Assembly: GCF_030272615.1 (NCBI RefSeq)
Contig: NC_081409.1
Coordinates: 912,420,340 to 912,480,339 of the forward strand
Length of the DNA stretch: 60,000 bases
Direction of reading: 5' to 3'
From: Cryptomeria japonica
Lineage: Eukaryota; Streptophyta; Pinopsida; Cupressales; Cupressaceae
The notes under the pieces were generated by a model. It was not told the DNA's origin and did no database searches. It saw only the letters and a program-made list of their open reading frames with translations. The position numbers and the translations under genes were made by a program. Positions 10,698-22,453 of this stretch are shown here, one piece after another (positions within the stretch are counted from its first letter, which is position 1; every line of letters begins with the position of its first letter).

Positions 10698-11295
10698 TAT
10701 TTGTAAAATGTTTTTATTGTAATATCTTGTAGAGTTGACCTACTAAAATTGGTCTTAGGTTATGATATAAAGGTAAGATTAAGTGTGGAATGTGAAAAAG
10801 AATTGTGTGAAGGTATATGCAAGATTAAGTAGTGCAATACACGCAGACATCATTTGAAGGCGAAGTTAGTTTTTTTTGAAAGCATATCAACATTACACCG
10901 GTACTGAATCAAGCATATGAAGATGCTATTTTGTACAGTACATTCTTATTGGATTTAACCATCCAACTGTAGTTAGTGTGACTCCCATTTTGTGATTGAG
11001 CAATGAGCTCTAGGCTGTTGGCCTTTTTGCATGTGCAGACCCAATTTATGTACACTTACTATCTGCAGTAGTATTATCTGATTGTGGGTAAGGTTTCCCA
11101 CCATGGTTTTTCCCCTTACAGGGTTTCCACGTACAAATATTGGTGTCATGTGTTGCGGATGACTTTGTGTTTATGTTTCATGCATTAATCTTTACCAGTA
11201 TACCGATTAACTGTTAAAACTGTCTACTGACATACTTAACTGGTTTACTGGTATTAAGCATTAAGTTGGTTAAGTTGTTTTTGGTTTGACATATA
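10698..11295 (+). repeat. copia 3' LTR, second part, truncated at its end
   Basis: It continues the LTR begun at 1741 and aligns with about 14112-14715, including the TATAAA box (10766-10771) and the conserved block with GGTTTTTCCCC and TTTCCACGTA (11104-11135). Similarity stops near 11295, before the TTCACCCCCC...CTAACA end seen in the sister LTR. The last roughly 50 bp are lost at the junction with unrelated AT-rich sequence. Confidence 0.8.
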
Positions 11296-12761
11296 AAAAT
11301 GACCATATTCCTAAATGAATATTTTATGTTCATTTCTCTATTTAATTAAATCCAATTTAATTAAATTATCCACATTCCTCTATTTAATTAAGTAAATTAC
11401 TCAATTTATTTAAATTAAATTCACTATACCCATTTAATGAATAAATCATTTTATTCAATTAAATCCCCCCTATCCACTTTTAATTAAATTCAAATTTAAT
11501 TAAATAGTTATCCTAAATTGAATAAATCTAATTTATTTAATTTCTCCAAATTGCAACCAAAATGAATTAAATTATTTCAATTAAATCCTATTATCCCTCC
11601 ATCCACTTGCAAAATCCCAAACCCCTTTCTAATCCCTTCTAGAATCTTCTAATCACTTCTAATTAACCTAACCCCTCCTCTAAACTTTGTCACATCCCTA
11701 AGCAAAGGGAAGTCACTTCTCAAACCCTCAAAGTCTTTGATAACCATTAAAGGCTTTCAACCTTCAACCACTAAATGGCTCAAAGTCTTTGAAAACCATT
11801 GAAGGCTTTCAACCTTCAACCACTTAATCCCCAAAGTCTCCAATAACCATTAATGGTTAACTCAAACCCTCCTACATGGTTAAAACATTTGTTTTGACTC
11901 AACCTCTACCCAACACAAGGGTCTCATCAGGCCATTAATGCTTTGACCATGATTATCTCTTAATCATTTGCACAAAGGTTTATCCTTGGATTAACTCTTA
12001 ATCCAGTGGGTAAGCCTAACTTAGACTTGACCCTTAGCCTCTAGATAACCATGAGGTCTTCTCAGGCCTTTAATGCCTCCAACCCCTTTTCTCAACCCAA
12101 CCCTATGTTGACACTTGTCACCATTTCATTGGTGCCAATTGTGCACATGGATCCCCAACTTTCAAACTCAACCCTTGATTAAACTATTCAATCCTGACCA
12201 TCCATTGCCCTGTTTATGCTATAAATGGAGCTCTCATTCCTCCATTCTTAACAATCATCCTTCAAAATTTGAAGCATTACACTTATGCTCAAATTCTTTC
12301 AAGCTTTCTCATTTCATATATGCTCATCATTTAGCCTCTTTTAGATTAGGAATTAGACTGAATATGCATGTTTAGAGTACTTTCTTATCATATTAGTTCA
12401 ATCATAGACTAAATATAGTATGCTAGGATAGTATTCATACTAATCTTGTCGTCTTATCATATAGTTTATTACATTTTAAAATCATACATAGCTTAGCATA
12501 CTTTTCATACTAAAATCTATCAGAGCATCCCTCGTTCTTGCATTTGCCATCCCTAAACCATTTTGCTCAGTGATCTGAGAGCAAAACATTGGTTTGAGGG
12601 ACATTGTGAGATAGAGAACCATGGGACCCTCCTTGGGAAGCTCAGTAATACGTTATTACTCCATAGCTTGCACCAAGAAGTCCTCTGTGTGTGTGTGGAC
12701 TAGTATTTTGAAATATTTTCACATATTGAGTTTTATCAGCCCACTTTTCCTGCATACACAG
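11296..12761. repeat. LTR-like fragment of unidentified family, AT-rich
   Basis: No gene is visible. The left 300 bp consist of TAATTAAAT-type AT-rich repeats. Near 11728-11880 a 52-bp unit (TCAAAGTCTTTG...AACCACT) is repeated about 2.5 times. A strong TATA candidate (GCTATAAATGGAG, 12220-12226) is followed by a leader-like stretch, as in an LTR promoter, and a near-perfect inverted repeat spans 12550-12601. I read it as a gypsy-type LTR or its remnant on the plus strand, but I found neither a partner LTR nor a TSD. Confidence 0.4.
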
Positions 12762-13346
12762 AGTAATCCTAAAGAAAATCATGAATCAATAGAGAAAAGG
12801 ATTTTTCGGTATCTACAAAGCACTACAAATCTTGGTTTATGGTATCCTAGAGATGAAAATTTTGAATTATGTGCATACACAGATGCTAATTGGGCATGAG
12901 ATGTGGATGATAGAAAGAACACCACCGGCGTAACATTTTTTCTTGGTAGGAGACTAATTTCATGGTTGAGCAAGAAACAAAGTTGTATAAGTCTATCAAC
13001 AATAGAATTAAAATATATTGCAGCAACAACTAACTGTACACAGGTATTATGGATCAAACACATGTTGAAGGACATAAAGGTAAAATGCAAGGAACCTATA
13101 ACTATTTACTGTGATAATATGGCAGCAATTGATATATCAAAGAACCTGATATTTCACTCCAAGACTAAACATGTTTCTATCAAATTCAATTTTCTAAAAG
13201 AGAATGTTGAAGCAAAAGAAGTGAAATTGGTTTATGTGAATACTAAAGAGCAGATTGCAGATATTTTTACAAAGCCTTTGCCTAAGGAGACTTTTGAATA
13301 TCTTAGAGAGAAACTTGGAGTCCTACCCCCACCGGCAGAGACTTAG
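12762..13346 (+). pseudogene. Ty1/copia RNase H fragment, sister copy of 770-1356
   Basis: Homology to the first copia copy starts abruptly at 12762 (the SNPxENHES block) and runs to the TAG at 13344-13346. RNase H landmarks are present: YTDANW near 12877, SWLSKK near 12963, CDN near 13110 and the ADIFTKPLP terminus near 13256. TGA at 12897-12899 breaks the frame where the first copy has GGA (Gly), directly after the YTDANW motif. The usual STAEAEY motif reads STIELKY. RT and everything upstream are missing, so this is a 5'-truncated remnant. It shares its 3' noncoding region and LTR with the element at the left edge of the window. Confidence 0.85.
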
Positions 13347-13702
13347 ACAGTTGATGTTTGTCATCAACCGATAGAATTAACAAAGAAGTTTTTTATTCCA
13401 GCTTTGATGAGGAGAGCTACTTCTCAAGGGGAGTAGTTGGTATAATAAGTTGGTATTTTGTATATGAAACTGGTTTTTGTACTGCTTTGGAATTTGATGT
13501 CAAAGGGGGAGAGATTGATATGGAAAAACACATTATCCCTTGGGGGAGAGATTGTTACTTTGGGAAGAGATTGATTACTCTCTGTATCTGTGTTTTTATT
13601 TTTGGAGATTGTTGGTTTTTGGTTTTTGGTTTTTGGCATTTCTATTTTGGCACTTTGATGGTTTTTCCATCTTGTGTTGCCATCAATGCCAAAGGGGGAG
13701 AT
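13347..13702 (+). other. copia 3' noncoding region with iterated polypurine tracts (second copy)
   Basis: It has no gene. G-rich purine runs occur near 13428, 13501 (CAAAGGGGGAGAGATTG), 13541 and finally 13691-13702 (AAAGGGGGAGAT), which borders the LTR and is the PPT by position. The order matches 1357-1740. Confidence 0.7.
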
Positions 13703-14765
13703 TGTTGGTATTTTGGATATGTTGATATGGTTTTGTCATTGATGTGAACACCTATCATCACTTGTCAACACTTATCAACACTTGGAGATTTGGTTATGTT
13801 CACCGGCAAGCAAGTGACTTATGCATAGTCACCAGTATTTGGTACACCAACAGGATACATTATTCACCGACACTTGGAATGACTTGGAGACTACTTGGTT
13901 ATGTCGAAGACATTATTCGATCACTTGGTTTTGGCGATTTGGTTATTTTTTAATTCAGGTTTGCATATTTGCTGTTACCAACAAATAGGTCTAGGATATA
14001 CACCGACAGACTTATCTATTTCAGATCAGCACGATACGTCATGGAGATGATTTTTTATTATTGTAATTGCATTAAGCCGACATCATGCATCGGATATTGA
14101 TTTTTTTGTAATTGATTTTATTGTAATATCTTTTAGTGAGCTGACCTATTCAATTGGTCTTAGGTTATGGTATAAATGTAAGATCTCATTTGTGAGATTG
14201 ATATGTGATTGGGAAAAGGAATTGTAATAAGGTATATGCAAAAATAAGAAGAGCTATACACACAGACATCATTTGAAGGTTGAAGGAAGGTTTTTGAGAA
14301 GGCAATCAGAACTAAACTGGTATTGAATCCAGCATATGAAGATGCTATTTTATGCAGTACATTATCATTGGATTTAACCATCCAATTGTAGTCAGTGTGA
14401 CTCTCATTTTGTGATTGAGCAGTGAGCTCTAGGCAGCTGGGCTTTTTACATGTGCAGAATCCATATTGTACATTCATACTATCTACAGTAGTATCATTTG
14501 ATTGTGGGTAAGGCTTCCCATCATGGTTTTTCCCCTTACAGGGTTTCCACGTACAAATATTTGTGTTATGTGTTGTGGATGTTGTTGTCTTTCTATTTCA
14601 TGCATTAATCTTTACCGGTACTACAATTAACTGATAAAACTGTCTACCGACATAAAGTTTGGTTTACCGGTATTAAGCATTAAGTTTTGGTTAAGTTAAT
14701 TTTGGTTGAATTTATTGGACAACTGATTCACCCCCCCCTCTCTCAGTTGTCTCTGGGACCTAACA
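13703..14765 (+). repeat. complete copia 3' LTR (1063 bp)
   Basis: It starts TGTTGG right after the PPT and ends CCTAACA at 14765. Internal landmarks are TATAAAT at 14171-14177, the conserved GGTTTTTCCCC...TTTCCACGTA block near 14526-14556, and a C-rich end (TTCACCCCCCCC) near 14728. It is the reference copy for the split LTR at 1741-11295. Confidence 0.88.
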
Positions 14766-15895
14766 GACACAAGTTCTCCACCGGTCATATTCTTTGTAGA
14801 TTAAACTGAAGAAATTCAGGATATTGTTGATACAATCGGTAACAACATTGAACTGGTTAAATAAACTGAACAACAACCGACTATTATTGAGAAACAAATA
14901 GCAGAGGAAGCAATGATTAATGAACCAAGTGTGAATATTCAACCACACTGGAAAAATAACACAAAGTTGAAAGTCAACTGCCACTAGTCTCTACAACCAC
15001 ATAAGAGGAACAATCCGAGAAAACAGAGAAGAAGGAAGAAGAGAAGAAGGTAGAAGAGAAAACGGATGAAGAGGAGAAAGAAAAGGAGAAGAAGAAACTA
15101 TTCAGAACTCATGGAGATTTCTACTGTTATGCAATCCAGGCTCAAAAGAAAAGGTTGAAAGAGAAGAGAAAAGAAGCATAAACTATTTAGACTGTTATTG
15201 ACATTTTGTCAGGTCTCCTACCGGAGACTGACACTGGTAATTTGTCTACCCCTATTGCCAAGCTTGGGCAGTTGGTTGTTGATTCTACTGACCAACTAAA
15301 ATCACTTGAAGAGGTAGCACATGCCTTATCTGAAAAAGATTACAGGAAGAAGAGGGGAGAGCAATTAATTTCTCAAATTGATAAAGGCAAGATTGCTTTA
15401 TCAATGAATAAAGATGTTTTGAGAATTACTATTGAAACTGGAGGTAAAATTTTGGCTAATATATCTAAAGTTTCATTTTTCTATTCTGATTTGAAGAAAA
15501 AGCGAGAAGAAACAAAAAAGGAATTAGAGAGGATGAGTGGTGCTTATATACCAGTACAAGATTTGGCTTTAGATTTTGGCAAATTGGTTGATGCCTTGCT
15601 ACATCTGCTAGATGTTTATGATTTTGAACAGGTTAAGCGAATCACATCCTTGAAAGAACTCAAGAACCAGTTGATTCAAAAAGTTGAAATCCTACAGAGG
15701 GCATACAAGGATTTAGAAGCGGTTTTGACTACCCTGGAGATGAGCACAGTGGATACAATGGAAGAATTTGCTGCACAAATTATGACAAATGTTGATATCA
15801 TAGAAACATTGTTAGAAACATGGGATAATGATCTTGCACAAATGAAGATTCATTTCAGTGACATTTTCTTAAGAATTGCAATGTGCACACCTTAA
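14766..15895 (+). pseudogene. 3' part of the second ORF of a pol-less element (K/E-rich region and C-terminal helical domain)
   Basis: The frame carrying the last 229 codons (15206-15895) is open and ends in TAA. Upstream, the same frame encodes a Lys/Glu-rich stretch (about 15017-15110) and is broken by TAA 15179-15181 and TAG 15188-15190. The C-terminal domain is predicted helical by its heptad-like pattern and contains EMSTVDTMEEF. The matching segment at 51148-51826 in element N has EMSTIDAMEEL, followed in both by a Leu/Trp block (LLETW / LLESW). So these are homologous C-terminal domains from two diverged families. The 5' end is cut off by the LTR ending at 14765. Not recognised as any cellular protein; function unknown. 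No ATG opens the 229-codon part, so it is a fragment rather than a gene of its own. Confidence 0.7.
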
Positions 15896-16098
15896 AAACT
15901 CTTATATTTATATATATGCATTTTTTTATGACAAATTTTGATGTAATATATGTATTTTACTTTTCAATTTGCCATTATTGTCAAAGGGGGAGTTGAAATA
16001 TGTATGTGATGTATGTGATTGTGAAAATTTTATACGTATTGTTAAGGTGGAGTCTGTACATTTTTTTAAGTGTTGTCATCAATACCAAAGGGGGAGAT
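15896..16098 (+). other. 3' noncoding region and PPT of the pol-less element remnant
   Basis: Two purine tracts follow the stop: GTCAAAGGGGGAGTT near 15979 and ACCAAAGGGGGAGAT at 16084-16098, the latter adjoining the LTR. The layout matches 51827-52077 in element N. Confidence 0.75.
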
Positions 16099-17236
16099 TG
16101 TTGGCTTGATGATGATTTTTGTATTGGATGACTTTATGTGTTGTCATTGATGACACATATACACACACACATATGTTCATATTTTCATAGTAATCTTAGG
16201 TAAGTCAAACCGGTACTACTCCTAAGTCTTCATATTGCAAATCAGTATCATATGTATAGAGAAGTCTAACCAGTATGAAGGTGTCTAAACTGGTATATGT
16301 GTAGACAACCAGCATATGCAGTAAAGACAATTGGTTTTGGTCAATTCCATTGACACCAGTTTTGAGATATAGTGGAGAGAGACAAGAAGGCAAATGGAGA
16401 CAATCGGTCTATGAGCTGGAAGTGGTTAACACTCAACCGGTATCAGTATTCCAACTAGTTTCACAGATTGCATGATGAGTTATCACCAGTCATGATGAGT
16501 TATCTCTAATCGGTATTTTTGGTGATGATTTGTGATGTGTTATGGAAGATTGTCTAGATTCATTGAACCTAGGAAATTGTGTTGAGGTTCTTGAGTAGAC
16601 ATTAAATCTAATGTCTATAAAAAGACACTGTGATGAGTTATTTTGATATGTAAGATACAAGTGATGTTATGAGTTAGAGTTGATGTGATTTATTGAAGGA
16701 GTTGTAGAGTATGTTGGTGATGCAGTATTGAGTGAGCATACAAGCATAATGTATTATTCTTAGATCATACCACCTATTATTTTCTAATCACTACATCAGT
16801 TAAATCCCCTAACTGGGTAATCTCTAACAAGCTTCATTGTAGAAATCCTCTAACAAGGTGCTTCATTAACTTGGATCTAAATCCTCCACTAAGGTTACCT
16901 TTAACCAGGTATAGCTCCTAATCGGGCTTTGGGATCTTTAACATGATTCGCTCCTAACAGAGCGCTTTGTAGACCTTAACCCGTCAGTTACCTATTTCTA
17001 TAGATAGTTAACTTGTGAGTCCCATCTCACTGTGGTTTTTTCCAGTTGGGTTTTCCACGTATAAATACTCATGTTATGGTGAATGTTTTACTTGCTGTGA
17101 ATGCTTTTATAACACTTTGGATTGCATGCAAAATATTAAGTAAACTAGTTAATTATTTTTACCGGTCTGGATTTAAAGTGTTATTGTTTTTGCTATCATT
17201 AATTCACCCCCCTCTCAATACTTTATAAGTCTATCA
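16099..17236 (+). repeat. 3' LTR of the pol-less element remnant
   Basis: It starts TGTTGGC after the PPT. It contains TATAAAAAG at 16616-16624, repeated CTCTAACAAGG-type leader phrases from 16800 to 16960, the conserved GGTTTTTTCC...TTCCACGTATAAAT block near 17033-17066 and the C-rich end near 17205. The end at 17236 (CTATCA) is set by analogy with the LTR of element N (…TTCATCA) and is uncertain by some bases. Confidence 0.7.
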
Positions 17237-17608
17237 TAGTATAGATAGTGTTGTGTAGTGGTGCAGTAGTCCTTCACCAAACTTGTTGTAAGACAGTTGT
17301 ATAGATATCTTTAACTAGATTTGTTGTAGGGTTTGTGAATTGTGATTTGAGCTTAATCTTAGAATTGATCTCATGCATTTGGAGACAATCCTTTTCAGTT
17401 CAATCTTTTTTGTTGTAGCGAGAATTCTGACGGTAAGCCATATTTGGTGTCTTTACAGTGAGCAATCCCACAGTGAGCTATTTTTGTAATCTGGTAGTGA
17501 GCCACCCCTTTTTGTAAATACCGTATAACTAGTTATTCTTTTCCCATTTGGGTTTTTTACATATAAAATTTGGTGTTTCTCTTGTGACTATGTTCTTCAT
17601 GTTTATTC
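17237..17608 (+). repeat. degraded copia LTR remnant
   Basis: There is no gene. Phrases such as CCATTTGGGTTTTTTACATATAAA near 17545 resemble the conserved core near the end of the other LTRs here, so this is probably the tail of an older LTR cut by the one starting at 17609. Evidence is motif-level only. Confidence 0.4.
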
Positions 17609-18737
17609 TGTTGGAAATTTGGAGGAATTGATTATGTGTTGCATTGATGTTTGTTATTGATGTCAACACTAGCTTGTTTGGTTGTCTATCAGGTTCCGGT
17701 AGAGTGCTTGGATTGTGATGTTGATCTGGAGATCATCTCTGGTATTCTCTGGTATGTCCAAATTGGTAGAATTGGTTTGGTTCAGTCATTCATGTCGTTC
17801 AGATGCGTGTCAAATTCATTTGGTTCGAGATTTGGTATCCAGAAGCTATCATATGTTCTAGTAAGCCTTTTGGTTATTGGTAAGGGTTTTACCAACATAG
17901 CTTTATTGAAGATCTTTTGATGGATTCGATAAGTGGTGTTGGTGCGGCTTCTAGAAGGTTTTCAGGATGCTGATGGCTATATTGTTTGTGTTCTAGTTGT
18001 TTGTTGGTGTTGCATTTAGCACCAGACCTAATGCTATTTTGTTAGGTTATGGATTGGTTTATGTAACGTGTTGGTGGATGCTCTAAATGTGTTATCGGTT
18101 GGATTTATTATTTGGTTAGTGTTGTTTCGGTCTTAGGACAACTTGAATTATCATTGGTTTGTGGGTTTATGTAATGGATTTATTGTATTATCTTTTAGGT
18201 GGTTGACCTAATTGTTTAGGTCTTGGGTTGGTATAAATATGATGTAAGATCTCTTTGTAGATCATGGGATGGATGGTGATGCGATTATATGTGTGCGAAT
18301 AATATTGTAGTCATATGTAGAGGATTTGGTCGATCATACGTGATCAAATTGGGTTTGTGTAAGAGGTTTAAGACCTCTGGCATTGAGCTTAACTAGAACT
18401 GTACTCAGGCATAGGAGATGCTATACATGCAGTTTAATCTTATTTCCAGATTGTAGTCCAAATTTTTTTGTAGTTAGTTAGACTCCTTTTGTGATGAGAA
18501 GTGCGCTCTAGGTTGTTGGCCTTCCTGCATGTGCATTCCCCTTATTGTAATATTTATTCATCTGATCAGTGGATAAATATTGTGGGTCTCCAATCCCACC
18601 GTGGTTTTTCCTCATTAAGGTTTTCCACGTATAAATCTGTGGTGTTATGGTGTTCATCTTTGTGGTTGGATTATTACTTATTGTTATCTGCTTTTATGTA
18701 TATTGGTTGTTAAGTTGTTGTGTTAATAAGGTGTTAG
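17609..18737 (+). repeat. truncated LTR of the element C family
   Basis: It starts TGTTGGAAATTTGG and follows the LTR at 54454-55708 segment by segment: GTGTTGCATTGATG near 17637, TATAAAT at 18232-18238, GCGCTCTAGG near 18503, and the GGTTTTTCC...TTCCACGTATAAAT block near 18604-18634. Similarity is lost near 18737, before the expected C-rich end. It has no partner copy nearby; it is a solo or broken LTR. Confidence 0.7.
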
Positions 18738-20689
18738 TGAACATATTTGTCCTTCAAAAATGAATATGCAAATTAACTATCGATGCCCAGAACAAAGGAC
18801 AAAAATCACTAACAGTTGGATCGATTATCATGGGATTGATAATCTTCCTCTAAATTTTATATGGTACAGCTCCCCGATCAGATGTTCAATAAATTAATTG
18901 GTTTTAAACCACACATTTTCTTTTAACCGAAAAGCAAATAAAGGCACTAACACCTACTCATAACCATGAAGTAAATCTGAAGAGGACTGAATACTAAATA
19001 AAGTGAATGCAGGAAAAATAAAACACAGTTCATATTCCCAACACCCATAGAAAATAACTGAAGAGGTAGGAGCACATATCCTTTCCAAGAGGTAACTCAA
19101 TCTAAAAACAAAATTCGAGAATTAATCACATCTACAACTTGACATGACAAGAATGGTACTGAAAAATAATATTAATGAGACAAAGCTCAATAAAATTTGA
19201 AGACAACAATACAGAATTCAAAGACTCCTAAATGCCTTCTCCATTCCTTCAATATCAAAATGAGTTCCAAGACTCAAGTTCTGTACATTACAATTGTAGG
19301 CAAAGAAAACATGCCCCCTGCTATAATTAAAAACTCACAAATTATTGCCCTTTCCTGTAGCACACAGACTACCAGAAAAAGAACACTGCTTTTCCCTTTC
19401 TTTTGCATATTTATCCTTCTTTTCCTCTCGGTGAGACACTTTCAATTCCAAAAACTGAATCCTGGCATATCATATGCTGATAGCTGGATATAAATAACTA
19501 TCTTCATTATTTCAACACTTTCTTGGCTTCAATGTAATCTTTAATCATAATGTTTTAATCTAAAAACATTATAACTTAAAATACATAAGCTTTATGAATT
19601 AATTATGGGCTCCATCGTTGCAAATACAAGTCATGCCTTGTTAATATTTGAAGACAAGAAACTCGGTTGCTGTTGGTCACCTTGGACAAACCCGCACTTA
19701 GTCAACCATATATTTTGAAGGAGACATAATTCGGTTCATCTCTCTAGTGGAAACGTGCGCAACCTGTCTGTGCACAACATATCCAAAAATTGGAAAACTC
19801 CAATGATGGAATGAAAAGATATGCCCCCTGCAACATGACGGTTTTTCTATCACAAAAATCAGAAAATGTTCTTTGTTCTAGACTTGTATTCTGTTAAGTG
19901 TATCTTGCAGACCATATTGAATTTCCACAATTCCTTTGGTGAGAACTTATAAAAATAGGTTTCATAAAATATATCTAAAATACAGCTTGATCCAATGATT
20001 GAAGTGAGAGATATACCCTCTGCATAGAGACTGATTTTGATATCTCAGAAAATTGGTATTTATAGGTTGCATTGAAATTTATAAACATTCTTCGTGCTAA
20101 CTCTTTCACAATCCTCTAGGAAAAATAATCAATTGCTACTTGAATAAATGGTGAAACAATATCCCTCTTCCAAAATTTTGTTGGTTGACCAAATTTTTCC
20201 ACTGATTGCATCTCTTAAACATAAAAAAAACATGACTTGATATTGTTTGCAGTGCAAGAGCTATGTGTGTCTTGGCAACTCCATGATTTCATTGATCTGT
20301 ACAAGCATACTTGAAAAATAAAACTATTGGTATGGTCAACAACATAACAATACGGGCCCAATATGAATTCATTATAATATCACCACATCCCATAGTTGAA
20401 AAATGTGACAGCTATGAAGAAGGAGGCATGCTAAAATGTTAAACATCTGTGCGAGCCATAGTTGTTCTCTTTCTTGATATTAAGTGGGGTGGCTTTATTT
20501 GCAACTGAGTGTCTTGCTATTCATCCAAATGAAAGTCTCTTTCCCATTCAAACACAAGTTTCTTGATAATCTTTACAACTAACGGTGCTGGTGGTATATG
20601 GTAAACTTTGTGCTCTGAATTCTTACACTTAGGGAACTACTCGAGAACTGCTTGAACTTTTGGAACCTGTTGAACTACTTTGAACCATT
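18738..20689. other. unassigned AT-rich sequence
   Basis: I find no coding region, RNA gene or clear terminal repeats here. A phrase like ATGCCCCCTGC / ATACCCTCTGC recurs near 19312, 19820 and 20014 in otherwise dissimilar surroundings. Part of it may be the 5' portion of the LTR ending at 21036, because no TGTTGG start could be placed confidently. Confidence 0.4.
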
Positions 20690-20801
20690 TTGAACCTGAC
20701 TGAACTTATGAACCTGATTGAACTGAATGAACCCGATTGAATTGAATGAACCCAATTGAACCGAATGAACCTGATTGAACTGAATGAACTCGATTGAACT
20801 G
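20690..20801 (+). repeat. 19-bp minisatellite inside an LTR
   Basis: About six imperfect copies of a ~19-bp unit (AACCTGATTGAACTGAATG) run in tandem, followed by GGTTCAA/GGTTCAACGG phrases that are partly complementary to the unit. It lies about 240 bp before the LTR end at 21036. Confidence 0.8.
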
Positions 20802-21036
20802 GTTCAAGGGGGTTCAACGGTTCAGAGAGTTTTAAAGAAGTTCTTTTTCACTTAACTGGAATTTAACACAAAACTTTAAAGGGAAAAAGTCTATGGAGAC
20901 ATGATACACAACTCGAGGGGCCCGAATTAAAATTTTTCAATTGGGCAGACCACAAGTGGGCCAACATAAGGTTAAAATTATTCATTCCGATAGAACACTT
21001 ATTCACACCCCCTCTCAGTGTTCTTGTATCCCAACA
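20802..21036 (+). repeat. 3' end of a copia-type LTR
   Basis: It ends TTATTCACACCCCCTCTCAG...CCCAACA, the usual C-rich copia LTR end in this window, and is followed two bases later by a primer site. The 5' boundary of this LTR is not resolved. Confidence 0.7.
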
Positions 21037-21038
21037 AT

Positions 21039-21051
21039 TGGTATCAGAGCC
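21039..21051 (+). promoter_or_regulatory. primer-binding site, initiator Met tRNA
   Basis: TGGTATCAGAGCC two bases after the LTR end is the standard plant site complementary to the 3' end of initiator Met tRNA. It fixes the downstream frame as gag and this LTR as a 5' LTR. Confidence 0.9.
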
Positions 21052-21089
21052 TAGTGCCTCGGAATAAGTCTAACAGCTTGAGGAAGATC

Positions 21090-22310
21090 ATGTATCTGGA
21101 ATCTATGGAGATGAGTTTAAGGAAAGAACTTCAAGTAGAACTTGAAGAATATGATGCTGAAAGGTTGAGTAACATGAAACTACAAGATGAGCTAAGATCT
21201 GTGAAGAAATTCATTTTTACTCTGCAAGAGAGGTTGTCATCTACAAAAGCCAAAAGGAAGGAACTTTGTGATCAATTACAAAACCAGGATGATGGAGAAA
21301 AGAATTCTCTTAAAGATCTATGTCAGAAGCTGAGTCAGGAAACTGGTGTCATGAAGAATGAAATGCAAGCCCTAACCATGAGGATGCCCAAGAAGATTGA
21401 AGACTGAAAGAAGAATGAAGAAAATCTTGCTAGGTCTCTGAAAGATAGATCAGATGAATGCATTAGGTTGGCACATGAGAAAGATACATTGAGAACTGAA
21501 TTGGTGCAATCCCAGAACAATGAGCAAGAGTTAGAAATAATGATGACAGTCCTAAGAGGTGATTTGGATTCTGCAAATGAGTACAAAGATAAGTTAAAGG
21601 TTAGTTCTGCAAAGCTTGATGAGTTATTGAAGAATCAAAGGGACAGTGGAGACACTAGAGGTCTTGGATTTAAGCATGGAGAAAGCTTCGGTACTACAAA
21701 TCAGGATGATACATCCAGTTAGAAGAACAATCAGGAGAATCCACCAGTCAATCAGAATCAGAGGTCACCGGTAAGGAAACCCAATGCACATAAATTTAAT
21801 GGTAGATGCTTTGTTTACAATAAGTTTGGTCATATGGAAAGTCAATGCAGAAATAGTGTCAACCAGAATAATAATCCTGGTACCAGCCAATGTTTCAATT
21901 GCAAAAAGTATGGTCATAGGACAACAGAGTGTAGAATGAATGTGAAATGTCATACATGTGGAAAGTTTGGACATATGACTAATCAATGCAGGTCGAGGAA
22001 TAATCAAGGTTACAACAAGGAAATTCAAAAAAATAGTGTCACTTGTTATGCATGCAACAAAGTAGGACACATTGCTAAATTTTGCAGAAGCAAGAACCTA
22101 CCGACAGGAAATGACAAATCCAATGAGAAGGGAAAACAAAAGGTTGATGATATTCAGAAGGAGCATGAGAAGAAGTGGGTTATTAAGTCTAAGGATCAAC
22201 TGGCAAAACCAAATACCCCATATGTTCATCCGGCTGAAGCAAATACCCCAGTTACTCAACTGAAAGATCAAAATGTTCCTGCACCTGCAAGAAACTCATC
22301 CGGTAACTAA
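21090..22310 (+). pseudogene. coiled-coil Gag with four zinc knuckles, broken by two stops
   Basis: One frame (ATG at 21090) stays recognisable to TAA at 22308-22310, with TGA at 21405-21407 and TAG at 21720-21722. The first two thirds are charged and heptad-like (LRKELQVELEEYDAERL and similar), so a long coiled coil is likely. Four CCHC motifs follow: a damaged one near 21808 (second Cys is Tyr), then CX2CX4HX4C motifs at about 21891, 21949 and 22045. A Lys-rich tail ends it. It lacks the UBN2-type Gag domain seen in elements A and C, and no protease follows. The best match in this window is the Gag of element N (46900-48173), with the same order of coiled coil then knuckles. Gag binds and packages element RNA; partner enzymes would have to come from elsewhere. 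Confidence 0.78.
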
Positions 22311-22453
22311 GACATTTTCCTTGGGGGAGGCAAATTGATGATAGATCTTGCATTATCCCTGGTAGTGGTTTGAAAGCCTATTTCAGACTTTGGAGAAGTT
22401 AGTTTGAAAATTAATCGACGAAGATTTTTTGGATCTTGGATCTGGTTTGGTTT
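22311..22453 (+). other. post-gag spacer with G-tract
   Basis: It begins with CCTTGGGGGAGG near 22319, which resembles CTTAGGGGGAAC just after the gag of element N (near 48186). No protease motif is found. It leads directly into a copia integrase fragment, so about 1.3 kb expected between gag and that point is missing. Confidence 0.45.

Noticed and set aside
15206-15895. Independent cellular gene of 229 codons
   Set aside because: No ATG at its start, the same frame continues upstream through a K/E-rich part with stops, and it is followed by a PPT and LTR exactly as in element N.
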